This document shows, in pieces, positions 27,263-35,721 of a DNA stretch of 64,000 nt. The stretch lies in contig NZ_JALGYW010000001.1 of the NCBI RefSeq assembly GCF_023111095.1, positions 1-64,000 of the forward strand, written 5' to 3'. Position 1 is the stretch's first letter; every line of letters begins with the position of its first letter. The DNA is from Maribellus sp. YY47 (GTDB lineage: Bacteria; Bacteroidota; Bacteroidia; Bacteroidales; Prolixibacteraceae). The notes beneath the pieces are model-generated. The model was not told the origin of the DNA and did no database searches. It was given only the letters and a program-made list of their open reading frames with translations. The position numbers and the translations under genes were made by a program.

Positions 27263-28456
27263 GTGAGAAAACTGGCGGCCACATATATTTTCCCTGGAGA
27301 CAGGCCTCCTGTAAAAAATGGTCTTCTCGTTTGTGAGGATGACGGAACCATTATTGATCTGCTCGAAAGAGAGGACAACTGGAAGGAAGAAGCCAGTGTG
27401 GAATACTACAGTGGTGTTATGGTCCCCGGTTTTGTGAATGCACATTGTCACCTCGAACTTTCTCACTTGCATAAGAAATTGGAAGCGCATACCGGTATTG
27501 GCGCTTTTATCGGGCAGATCAATCAACACCGAAAGGCAGAGCCCGATGTTGTTTTGAAAGCAATGCAGCTGGCCGATCGTTTGATGTGGGCCGCGGGGAT
27601 TGCTGCAGTAGGAGACATTTCCAATTCGAATGCTTCGATTCCGGTTAAACAAAAAAGCAAAATTTACTACCATACCTTCGCCGAAACTTTCGGCTTTCAT
27701 CCTTCGCGTGCCGAGCGGGCATTTGAGCTGGCCGTTCAGGTCCGGGATGAATGCATAAAAAGTGGCTTACCGGCAAACATTGTTCCTCATTCGCCTTATT
27801 CAGTTTCTGAACCGCTGTTCCGGAAAATTCAAAACGAAGCTGCGAAAGCAAAGAGTATTCTTTCGATCCACAACCAGGAAAGCAAAGCTGAGGAACAGTT
27901 TTTTAAAGACGGTACCGGTCCGATAGCCGGACATTTTCAACACAATATTGGGCTCGATTTGTCGCACTGGCAAGCCGGGAAAAGGAATTCGTTGGATGCA
28001 ACGTTGGAATTTCTGCCCACTGAGAATACTTTGTTACTGGTGCATAACACTTTCACCGGCGGAGATGATCTGAAATTGTTGCAAACACAACGTTCGGTTG
28101 ATAATACGTTCCTGGTGCTTTGTCCGGGATCCAATTTATTCATAGAAAACACGCTTCCTCCGGTGCAACTTTTCCGCAAATTTAACATGAACATTTGCCT
28201 GGGGACGGATAGCCTCGCTTCCAATAGTGCGCTTTCTGTTGTAAAGGAGATGATCACGTTACATCAATATTTTCCGGAAGTTGGCTTGGAGGAACTCGTG
28301 AGTTGGGCGTGCTTCAAGGGTGCAAAAGCCCTGAATATTGCTGAAAAATTTGGAAGTTTTGAGCCCGGTAAAAAGCCAGGGGTGAATCTGCTAACAGGAG
28401 TTCAGCTCAAAAACTTACGGCTCACTGAACATACAAAAGTGAAGCGCCTGCTGTAA
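27263..28456 (+). CDS. Amidohydrolase family metal-dependent deaminase or chlorohydrolase-like enzyme
   Basis: 397 residues from GTG 27263. The fold is that of the cytosine-deaminase/TrzN/MtaD branch. The metal motif is NAHCHLELSHL near 57-67, with a second His in SIHNQES near 197, a third in LVHNTFTGGDD near 258, and the catalytic Asp in CLGTDSLASN near 305. The substrate cannot be read from sequence. One candidate in this branch is 6-amino-6-deoxyfutalosine (menaquinone synthesis), and methylthioadenosine or guanine are others. It is co-transcribed with the DUF4296 gene. Confidence 0.85.
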   Translation: MRKLAATYIFPGDRPPVKNGLLVCEDDGTIIDLLEREDNWKEEASVEYYSGVMVPGFVNAHCHLELSHLHKKLEAHTGIGAFIGQINQHRKAEPDVVLKAMQLADRLMWAAGIAAVGDISNSNASIPVKQKSKIYYHTFAETFGFHPSRAERAFELAVQVRDECIKSGLPANIVPHSPYSVSEPLFRKIQNEAAKAKSILSIHNQESKAEEQFFKDGTGPIAGHFQHNIGLDLSHWQAGKRNSLDATLEFLPTENTLLLVHNTFTGGDDLKLLQTQRSVDNTFLVLCPGSNLFIENTLPPVQLFRKFNMNICLGTDSLASNSALSVVKEMITLHQYFPEVGLEELVSWACFKGAKALNIAEKFGSFEPGKKPGVNLLTGVQLKNLRLTEHTKVKRLL

Positions 28457-28489
28457 AATCCACTACCTGAAATATTTTCTACCTTTGCC

Positions 28490-28497
28490 CTGTTTTA
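28490..28497 (+). promoter_or_regulatory. Candidate -7 element for dusB
   Basis: TACCTTTG is a full match to TAnnTTTG. It lies 68 bp before ATG 28566. The -33 position lacks an obvious TTTG. Confidence 0.4.
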
Positions 28498-28565
28498 AGA
28501 AAGTTGAACTGTGGCATTTGAGCGGTAAAAGTAGCCGCTTGCCCAATGGATAGAAGGAACTAAAG

Positions 28566-29579
28566 ATGAAGATTGGAAATCTTGAGCTGGGAAATACTCC
28601 GCTTTTTCTGGCACCGATGGAAGATGTGACGTACAAGTCGTTTCGGTGGATGTGCAAGAAATTTGGAGCCGATGTAATGTACACCGAGTTTGTGTCGTCG
28701 GAGGCATTGGTACGCGATATTCAAAAGACCCGAGAAAAAATGCATCTGTTTGAATTTGACCGGCCGGTGGCGATTCAGATCTATGGTCATAACATCGAAT
28801 CGATGGTGCGTGCTGCACAGGTAGCAGAAGAAAGCCAGCCCGATTTTATCGACATCAATTTTGGCTGCCCCATGAAAAAGATCATTCGTCATGGCGCGGG
28901 ATCAGCCATGTTGAAAGATCTCCCCAAAATGCAGCAGATGGCAGCGGAAATTGTAAAGGCAGTGAACGTTCCGGTTACCGCCAAAACCCGTCTGGGCTGG
29001 ACTGCCGGAGATACTCCGATTCTGGAAGCTGCAGAACGCTTGCAGGATGCCGGGATTGAGGCACTCGCCATTCATGGCAGAACCCGCGAGCAACTTTATA
29101 CAGGTGTAGCCGACTGGAGTTTGATCGGGGAAGTGAAAAATCATCCAAACATCAGGATTCCTATTATTGGCAACGGAGACATTAACAGTGGAGAGCAAGC
29201 AAAACGTTTGCTGGACGAAACCGGTGTTGACGGATTGATGATCGGTCGGGGAGCCATTGGAAGACCCTGGCTTTTCCGCGAAGTAAAGCATTATCTTTCA
29301 ACAGGCGAGGAATTTCCGCAACCCACGGTTGCCGAAGTGGTAGATGTGTTGAAGGAGCAAATGTTTATGAACCTGGAGTGGAAAGACAACGAACGTTCCG
29401 GAATTCTGATGATGCGCCGGCATTTTGCAAAATATTTCCCCGGTCTGCCCAACTTCCGCGAACTAAAAATTGCGCTGCTTCGGGCTGAGACGAACGATGA
29501 GGTAAATAAGATTTTGGTGAAAATTGTAGAGCAATATGGCGAATACCGCCTTGATTTTAACAATTCAAGTTTAAAATGA
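28566..29579 (+). CDS. dusB: tRNA-dihydrouridine synthase DusB
   Basis: 337 residues, FMN-dependent. It opens with LFLAPMEDVTYKSFRWMCKKFGA, the DusB/Nifr3 pattern. The catalytic Cys is in DINFGCPMKKIIRHGAGSA near 97-115, TAKTRLGW lies near 139, LAIHGRTREQLYTG near 170, and IGRGAIGRPW near 220. The overlap ATGA with the next gene couples their translation. It is distinct from the Dus enzyme at 14.4 kb. Confidence 0.94.
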   Translation: MKIGNLELGNTPLFLAPMEDVTYKSFRWMCKKFGADVMYTEFVSSEALVRDIQKTREKMHLFEFDRPVAIQIYGHNIESMVRAAQVAEESQPDFIDINFGCPMKKIIRHGAGSAMLKDLPKMQQMAAEIVKAVNVPVTAKTRLGWTAGDTPILEAAERLQDAGIEALAIHGRTREQLYTGVADWSLIGEVKNHPNIRIPIIGNGDINSGEQAKRLLDETGVDGLMIGRGAIGRPWLFREVKHYLSTGEEFPQPTVAEVVDVLKEQMFMNLEWKDNERSGILMMRRHFAKYFPGLPNFRELKIALLRAETNDEVNKILVKIVEQYGEYRLDFNNSSLK

Positions 29580-29959
29580 AGAAAAATAGTTATACCCAAT
29601 ATTTTTCAGAAGAGTCGCTTTGGGAAAAGCTTAAAAAATACGCCAAAGAGGCAGGAACAAAGGTTGTTTATGCCGTTTTACTCTTGTTCTACACCATGCA
29701 GGATAAAGGAACGGGGATCAAAACAAAGCTGAGCATTGCCGCTGCGCTTGGGTATTTTATCCTGCCTACCGATGCCATTTTTGACCTTACTCCATTAATC
29801 GGTTATTCCGACGATCTGGGAGTTTTGTTGTTTGCGCTTTCACAGATATCGAAGAGTATCACACCTGAGATTAAAGAGAAAGCAAAGCAAAAACTCAACG
29901 ATTGGTTTGGCGAAATCAATCCCGAAGATATTAAAGAGATAGACGACCAGACGAAGTGA
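29576..29959 (+). CDS. YkvA-like DUF1232 membrane protein
   Basis: 127 residues, overlapping the end of dusB by 4 bp. The DUF1232 core LSIAAALGYFILPTDAIFDLTPLIGYSDDLGVL is seen near 52-85, predicted to be membrane-associated, followed by a charged C-terminal helix. The function of the family is unknown. Confidence 0.85.
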   Translation: MKKNSYTQYFSEESLWEKLKKYAKEAGTKVVYAVLLLFYTMQDKGTGIKTKLSIAAALGYFILPTDAIFDLTPLIGYSDDLGVLLFALSQISKSITPEIKEKAKQKLNDWFGEINPEDIKEIDDQTK

Positions 29960-30145
29960 TAGTCTTTTGTTAAGAGACGTTAACGCCTGTAAATGAGTTC
30001 AGTCTGGCACGCCGTTTGAATGTTAAAGTAATGCAAGGAGGCTTCAAATAATGAAGTGGTTGCTGAGGGATAATTGAGGTTGAGAGGTAACCTTGCTTTT
30101 TGTTTTTTGTTTTTTGGGAAGGAATCTACCTTCGAATTGTTAGCG

Positions 30146-30178
30146 AAATAGCCTCGGGAAACCGGGGCTATTTTTTTG
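30146..30178 (+). terminator. Terminator upstream of the TauE/SafE gene
   Basis: AAATAGCCTCGG pairs with CCGGGGCTATTT around GAAA and is followed by a run of seven T residues. It closes the dusB transcript and lies inside the longer frame that starts at 30100, which supports 30235 as the true start of the transporter. Confidence 0.85.
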
Positions 30179-30234
30179 TGCATTTTTCGTGTGTTTGTGC
30201 TATTTTCGATACTTTTGAAAGCATAATACAGCCT

Positions 30235-30981
30235 ATGCACGGATTTGATTTTTCAACACTTCAATGGATTTTATTTGCCGTTTGCGCACTTTTGGTGGGC
30301 ATGTCGAAAGTTGGTGTTCCCGGTGTATCCATGCTGGTAGTTCCGGCACTGGCCATTGTTTTTGGCGGGAAAGCTTCCGCCGGATTTTTGCTGCCAATGC
30401 TAATGATGGCCGATGTGTTTGCGGTTAGTTATTATCACCGCCATGCCGAATGGAAATACCTATGGAAGCTGCTTCCGTGGGCCTTTGTGGGCATTGGAAT
30501 TGCGCTTTGGGTGGGGCATGTGGTAAACGACGAATGGTTCAAAAACATCATGGCAGTTCTGGTTTTTCTGTGCATCGGGCTGATGCTGTGGAAGGACCGT
30601 CAGAGAAAAGAGCAGCTTTTTCCCAATACCTGGTGGTTTGCTGCTGCCATGGGGGTACTGGGGGGCTTTGCCACGATGATCGGAAACGTAGCCGGCCCCA
30701 TTTTTGCCATTTATTTACTGGCCATGCACCTGCCTAAAAAATCGTTTATCGGCACCGGGGCGTGGTTTTTTCTGATCGTCAATTTTTCAAAATTTCCGCT
30801 CCATATTCTGGTTTGGAAGACCATCAACTGGCAAACACTAACGCTTAATGTTTTGATGCTACCCTCCATTGCTTTGGGCGCATTTCTTGGAATTGTACTG
30901 GTTAAACAGATTTCTGAAAAACTATACCGCACAGCAGTGATTGTTTTAACTGCACTTTCTGCATTTTTATTATTGATATGA
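30235..30981 (+). CDS. TauE/SafE family anion exporter
   Basis: Integral inner-membrane protein of 248 residues from ATG 30235, with about eight hydrophobic helices. The two TauE repeats open with LLVGMSKVGVPGVSMLVVP (near 19-37) and GVLGGFATMIGNVAGPIFAIYL (near 140-161). Relatives export sulfite, sulfoacetate or other organosulfur anions. The substrate here is unknown. A methyltransferase gene overlaps its end by 4 bp. Confidence 0.88.
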   Translation: MHGFDFSTLQWILFAVCALLVGMSKVGVPGVSMLVVPALAIVFGGKASAGFLLPMLMMADVFAVSYYHRHAEWKYLWKLLPWAFVGIGIALWVGHVVNDEWFKNIMAVLVFLCIGLMLWKDRQRKEQLFPNTWWFAAAMGVLGGFATMIGNVAGPIFAIYLLAMHLPKKSFIGTGAWFFLIVNFSKFPLHILVWKTINWQTLTLNVLMLPSIALGAFLGIVLVKQISEKLYRTAVIVLTALSAFLLLI

Positions 30982-31679
30982 AGCAACTTACAGATTTTTT
31001 TGAGGACAAAGAGGTTAATTCGGTTCTTGATGTAGGAACCGGCCCCGGGAATTTTATCGGAGTGTTGGAAAAAGTGTTTCCAGCAGCAGAGATGTATGGT
31101 GTTGATCCCGATGAAGAGGCATTGAAAGAAGCTACCCAAAAGTATCCTTCAGCGCATTTTTCGGTAATGAAAGGGGAGACGCTTGCGTTTGAGAACGAAC
31201 ACTTTGATGCTGCCAGCATATCGATGGCGCTTCACCATCTTTCCGATGTCCAGGCAACACTGAAGGAGATGCAACGGGTGGTTAAGCCCGGAGGGTGGAT
31301 TATCATCAACGAACTTTTCAGCGATCATCTGAATCCGGCACAGGAAGTGCATAAAGCAATGCATCATTTCAGAAGCAAAATTGACCGATTAAACGGAATC
31401 TGTCACAATAATTCATTTCAAAAAAATGAGATTCTGGAGATGGCAGAGACTTCAGGATTAAAAATTTGTCTTCATTTTGATTATAACAGTAAAGCGGCGA
31501 CTACCGATGCCACCGATATTGAAGAAAGAAAGAAAAAGCTGCACGAAGCTGTAGAAACGATAAAAGACAAGCCTCAGTATTTAACTTTCAAAGAGGAAAT
31601 TCCTGAAATTGAAGCGGCTCTTGGTCAATTTGGTTTTGAAATGGCTACGTGTTTAGTGGTGGTGGGCGAGGTTCAGTAA
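30978..31679 (+). CDS. Class I SAM-dependent methyltransferase
   Basis: 233 residues. Motif I is VLDVGTGPGNFIGVLE near 16-31, followed by YGVDPDEEAL (acidic end of strand 2) and SMALHHLSDVQATLKEMQRVVKPGGWIII near 79-107, the Methyltransf_11 pattern. The substrate is not predictable. Translational coupling to the TauE-like exporter (ATGA overlap) suggests a shared substrate pathway, but no third gene clarifies it. Confidence 0.87.
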   Translation: MKQLTDFFEDKEVNSVLDVGTGPGNFIGVLEKVFPAAEMYGVDPDEEALKEATQKYPSAHFSVMKGETLAFENEHFDAASISMALHHLSDVQATLKEMQRVVKPGGWIIINELFSDHLNPAQEVHKAMHHFRSKIDRLNGICHNNSFQKNEILEMAETSGLKICLHFDYNSKAATTDATDIEERKKKLHEAVETIKDKPQYLTFKEEIPEIEAALGQFGFEMATCLVVVGEVQ

Positions 31680-31718
31680 TGTAACAGTTCATCGGAATAA
31701 AAACTATCTGTACTATAA

Positions 31719-32150
31719 ATGGGAGGAAGAGAAAAGAAATCGCGAAACAAGGGATCGGCAGGGAATAACCGAAAATCGGGAGAGGATTTTCTGATCAACA
31801 ACCGTCAAAAGGCCGGTGTTGCAGAAACTGGCTCAGGGCTGCAATATTCTGTTGTAGAGGAAATAAGTGGCGCAAAACCAGGATTATACGATGTTGTTCT
31901 TATTCATCAGCGGGCACTTTTACTCGACGGCAAAATTCTGGAAGATACCTATCGGCAGAACCAGCCGGATAAGGCGAAAATTGAAGAACTGATCGAAGGT
32001 TTGCAGGAAGGACTGCAAATGATGGCGGTGGGAAGCCGTTATAAATTCTGGGTGCCGGCCGATTTGGCCTGGGGCCGAAAAGGCACGGGAAACAAAATTC
32101 CTCCCAACGCCGTACTAAGCTTTGATATTCGGTTGCTTGAAATCTGTTAA
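31719..32150 (+). CDS. FKBP-type peptidyl-prolyl isomerase-like protein, divergent
   Basis: 143 residues with no signal peptide. A basic, disordered N-terminus of about 30 residues precedes an FKBP domain (GLQYSVVEEISG near 46, then LLLDGKILEDTY, LQEGLQMMAVGSRYKFWVPADLAWG near 98-122, IPPNAVLSFDIRLLEI at the end). The usual VHYTGxLxDGxxFDSS segment is replaced by VVLIHQRALLLDGKILEDT, so several pocket residues differ and isomerase activity may be weak. Such FKBPs are usually exported, but this one appears cytoplasmic. Its stop is 1 bp from the stop of the convergent gene. Confidence 0.82.
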   Translation: MGGREKKSRNKGSAGNNRKSGEDFLINNRQKAGVAETGSGLQYSVVEEISGAKPGLYDVVLIHQRALLLDGKILEDTYRQNQPDKAKIEELIEGLQEGLQMMAVGSRYKFWVPADLAWGRKGTGNKIPPNAVLSFDIRLLEIC

Positions 32151-32151
32151 A

Positions 32152-33024
32152 TCAAGGCAAGGTGATCGTCAGTTGTTCGCCCATAATCTTAAATAGGGCT
32201 TGATTGTTACACAAGTCGTCAGCTTCTGCCGAAGGATGAAAGTTTATTTCGCATTTCAAGTCGTTGTCGGGCAGCGTTACCGATAATATTCCTTCCATAA
32301 TCCAGCGGCAGCAAACATTGGTATGTAAATTCTGTTTGGTACTCATTTCATAAAGATAGCCGTGCGAACTTACCCCTTTGTGTGTTCCCGAGATGAGGTA
32401 CTCATCGTCGCAAAAATCTTCGGCATTTCCGCTTGTATAAAGGTGGGTATCACTGCCTGCGATCCATTCCCGCGTGGTTTGTTGTTCAAAATGAAATACT
32501 CGTCCATCGGGTGATGTGATTACGCCGTCTTCAATTTTGCAGGAATATTCGGGATGGTTGTTGCTATTCAGCCCTTTATTTTGAACGGTTTGTGTGCCTT
32601 CAATTTTATAGTTGTCCTGGTAAAAATCGTCAAAAGTAATTACCCAGCTTGCATTGTCGACACTGGCGAAGTTACCGGCAGAGATAACAATGCTACCTCT
32701 TCTCATTCGCCCGTCGATTCCTTCCAGGTTTTCTGATCCGTAATTGATCGTAATGGTTTTGGGCCAGGTAGTAAGGTCAAGTGGCTCTACACTTATCCTT
32801 GGATACTCAACGTTGGAACCACTGGCACTTTTGAGTAAATTTTCGCTTTCCTCGCTGTAGCGGAAAGCCTGTTGCTGTGTGCTCGAAAACAAAGCGTAAG
32901 CGGTAATAGATTCGGTTAAAAGGGTAGTGGCTTCCTCGTTACTAATGGTTTTCTTTTCAATGTCTTTGCACGACCATAGCAAACTGGTTGAAATCAGGAT
33001 GGTCAATAAAATCAGTTTCTTCAT
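32152..33024 (-). CDS. Lipoprotein of unknown function
   Basis: 290 residues from ATG 33024, where the signal MKKLILLTILISTSLLWSC begins. The longer frame to 33132 has no signal at its start. The mature part is beta-rich, with several Cys residues (YSCKIEDG, EDFCDDEY, NVCCRWIME, DLCNNQ) that could form disulfides, and an alternating hydrophobic pattern through SIVISAGNF and YKIEGTQTVQNKG. It ends in a strand, MGEQLTITLP. No family is recognised with confidence. Confidence 0.75.
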   Translation of the reverse strand: MKKLILLTILISTSLLWSCKDIEKKTISNEEATTLLTESITAYALFSSTQQQAFRYSEESENLLKSASGSNVEYPRISVEPLDLTTWPKTITINYGSENLEGIDGRMRRGSIVISAGNFASVDNASWVITFDDFYQDNYKIEGTQTVQNKGLNSNNHPEYSCKIEDGVITSPDGRVFHFEQQTTREWIAGSDTHLYTSGNAEDFCDDEYLISGTHKGVSSHGYLYEMSTKQNLHTNVCCRWIMEGILSVTLPDNDLKCEINFHPSAEADDLCNNQALFKIMGEQLTITLP

Positions 33025-33428
33025 AATGTTGGTTTTAGTTTTTTGATAGGGTAAGTCTTTGTAAATAAATGTATAGGATAGCTTGCTGGCATCGGGATTT
33101 GATCGTAGGCCATATGTGGAACGAATACTCATGTTCGTTTACAGTTGGTTGTTTCTAGGTTGATCCGTTTATCAGGAGCGTAATACTGTCCTTCTCCCAA
33201 TTTGAACTACGGCGTTTAAATTAGCACTTTTTTGTGATAAGTACCAAAGATTGAAATGTACTTAATATCGGTATTAGGAAACAATACAGTTTGTAGCGCC
33301 TGTTTAGTGGGCAGGCGATACTGTTTTGGAGATGTATAGGCGTTCTTGTTTCTTAAAGAAAGTCGATGGGAAAGGCATAAAAAAAGCCGTTCAGTGTTGA
33401 ACGGCTTTTGATTTTATGCGATCGCTTA
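33025..33428. other. Intergenic stretch upstream of the 32.2 kb lipoprotein
   Basis: About 400 bp between a divergent-looking promoter region and the PPIase terminator. A hairpin GCGCCTGTTTAGTGGGCAGGCG lies near 33297-33318, and the terminator at 33379-33409 is listed separately. No coding frame has a signal, domain or ribosome binding site. Confidence 0.5.
33379..33410. terminator. Bidirectional terminator after the PPIase gene
   Basis: AAAAAAGCCGTTCA pairs with TGAACGGCTTTTG around a 3-4 nt loop, with a T run on the minus strand side. It marks the end of the long minus-strand operon that starts at nadB. Confidence 0.9.
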
Positions 33429-35555
33429 TTAATAGAATTTCGCTCTTTTATCAACAATCTCAACGGCATTTTTATGTGTTTGAAATGCCTGAGAAGCTGC
33501 ACGGTAACTCAGTGTTTGTGCAAGTCTGTTTTGTTCTGCCTGGATATTGGCTGCAGGATTTTCTGTTTCAGAAGTCACCATTACCACAAATACCCCGTTA
33601 TTTCCTGAAACAGGTGCAGAAATTTTATCTACCTCCAGGTTGGCTACCGTTCCAATTACAGCCGGTTCCATTCCAACTCCCGGGATAGAGAAAGAATTAA
33701 AGTTAATATTGGTTGCATTTTTTACTTCGGTATTCATTTCCGAAGCTACTGCGTTCAGGTCCGTTTTTCCGGCCAAAACAGTTTTCAGTTTTTCAACCAG
33801 GTATTCTGCTTTTTTCTCTTTGGTAACTGCCAGTTCAACACGTGCACGAACCTGTTCAAAAGGAGCAATTTCTTCTTCGGTAACGTTGGTAAGCACTGCA
33901 ATAACAAAGTTATCGCCCAGTTCAAAGATGGGTGATCCCTGAGTTGTTTTCAGAATATCGTTGAGCTCAACTTCGTAAGCAGCTTTTACTAATTGTCTGG
34001 CGTTTTCCAAACCGGCAATCTGACGGTCGCTTTCACCCATGTTGGCCACACGTTTCGCCAGTTTTTGTTCTGCCACAGCAGCGTCAAAAGCTTCGCGGGT
34101 TGTGTTTTCTCCGGCAAACTGGCTGGCAACAGCATAAGTTTCCTGGTATGTTTTTGTACTTGGAACCACGTTGCGGGTCAGGTAAGCGATTTGTACCTGA
34201 GGAACCAGTTTCCCAAGCTGGGTAGTCTGGATAACGTGAATTCCATACTGGGTTGCTACAATGCTTACTTCACCTTTTTTATTGTTGAAAGCAGCTTCTT
34301 CAAATGGTTTTACCATCATGTTACGACGGAACCATCCCAAATCGCCGCCATTAACCGCTGAACCCTGATCGCTTGAGTTTTCACGGGCCAGTTTGGCAAA
34401 GTCTGCTCCTTTTTCAATCAGTGTTTTCAAACTGTCGGCCAGTGCCTGAACAGCCATAACCTCAGCTTGTGAATTCACCGGCAATAAAATATGACGGGCT
34501 TCAACCGAGTCGGGCATCATTTCTGATTTGTGCAGTTTGGCCAGCGTGAAGGCATCACCGTCGGCGTACGGTCCGAATACATCGTTCACCTGTGCCTGTT
34601 CGTCATAAACCCAAGCGGCAATGTTTTCAGGAAGATCTTCTTTTTTGTTCCATACATTCTGGAAAGCAACATCAGAGTTGGCATTTACAAACTGTACATT
34701 GTCTTCCGCTTTTTCGAAATCACTTTTAATGTCGTTAATCCATTTTTCGGCATCAGCATAGTCTGAAGCCGAAGGTTTCACCGGGTAAGTGATGTACTCG
34801 ATTCTTCTGCTGGTTGCTTCTTTGTAATCGTCCTGGTGAGCAGCGTAGTATTCTTTTAAATCCTGTTCGGTTACGGTAACCTGATCGTCAGCAACAGTGC
34901 TTTGAGCCACCGAAATATAATCGAAGTTAACGGTTTTGCCACTTGCAGCTGCACTTGCTTCGGCTTCTTGTTTGGTAACGTACAAACCTTTACCAACCAT
35001 GTTGGCATATTTTGACTGTGCACGTTCTTCAACAATCTGGTTTTCCAGGTTTAACCAGTATGCTCTGTTTTCCTGCGTAACAGCGCCTGTTTCCATACTT
35101 TTCAGGAAACGAACCACTGCTGCACGGTCAAACTGACCGGTTTCAGGATTACGGAAAATTTGTTGTACGATGGGGTGAATGTTCGCTCCCTGTAACATGT
35201 CGAACAGTTCGTCAGAGCTTACGTCAATACCCAGTTTATCGTAAACGTCTCCCATTACGATTTCACTTATTTGTTGTTGCCAGGCCTGGTCTCTAACCTG
35301 TGCCCAGGTATTCTCGTCTAACTGATTGGTACCGTAGTTTTGTTTGAATATTTCACCTAACTCTTCTACTTTCTTCTGAAAGTCAGGATACTGAATGGAT
35401 TCTCCGTCAATAACACCTATCTCCATACGGTTTCTTTGGAACACTGATGAACCACCCTGAATAAGGTCGCCAAGGACAAATGCTGCCAATGAAAAACCGA
35501 TTACAATTGCCACTAACAATCCTGCTTTCGTTCTTATTTTTTGTAACGTTGCCAT
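33429..35555 (-). CDS. Membrane-anchored periplasmic PPIase, SurA/PpiD-like
   Basis: 708 residues. A single N-terminal anchor (LLVAIVIGFSLAAFVLGDL near 13-31) leaves the bulk in the periplasm. A SurA-N type chaperone region covers about 35-210. One parvulin domain (about 345-450) is marked by ARHILLPVNSQAEV and GGDLGWFRRNMMVKPFEEAAFN. A long C-terminal region of helical and beta segments follows. The length and anchor match PpiD-type foldases of Bacteroidota that assist outer-membrane protein folding. It is last in the nadB-to-PPIase operon and ends at a strong terminator. Confidence 0.92.
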   Translation of the reverse strand: MATLQKIRTKAGLLVAIVIGFSLAAFVLGDLIQGGSSVFQRNRMEIGVIDGESIQYPDFQKKVEELGEIFKQNYGTNQLDENTWAQVRDQAWQQQISEIVMGDVYDKLGIDVSSDELFDMLQGANIHPIVQQIFRNPETGQFDRAAVVRFLKSMETGAVTQENRAYWLNLENQIVEERAQSKYANMVGKGLYVTKQEAEASAAASGKTVNFDYISVAQSTVADDQVTVTEQDLKEYYAAHQDDYKEATSRRIEYITYPVKPSASDYADAEKWINDIKSDFEKAEDNVQFVNANSDVAFQNVWNKKEDLPENIAAWVYDEQAQVNDVFGPYADGDAFTLAKLHKSEMMPDSVEARHILLPVNSQAEVMAVQALADSLKTLIEKGADFAKLARENSSDQGSAVNGGDLGWFRRNMMVKPFEEAAFNNKKGEVSIVATQYGIHVIQTTQLGKLVPQVQIAYLTRNVVPSTKTYQETYAVASQFAGENTTREAFDAAVAEQKLAKRVANMGESDRQIAGLENARQLVKAAYEVELNDILKTTQGSPIFELGDNFVIAVLTNVTEEEIAPFEQVRARVELAVTKEKKAEYLVEKLKTVLAGKTDLNAVASEMNTEVKNATNINFNSFSIPGVGMEPAVIGTVANLEVDKISAPVSGNNGVFVVMVTSETENPAANIQAEQNRLAQTLSYRAASQAFQTHKNAVEIVDKRAKFY

Positions 35556-35721
35556 TGATTAACAGTTATTTTAATGCAAAATTTTGTTTGATTTTTTTCG
35601 AGCTACGAAGATAACAATTTTAAGTATTTAACACAGTTATTTAATTTTTTTTTAACCCTGAAAGGGCTCGGGCTTTAAAAGGCAGACAATGAATGAATTA
35701 TGATAAGAGAAGTGCCCGGTT

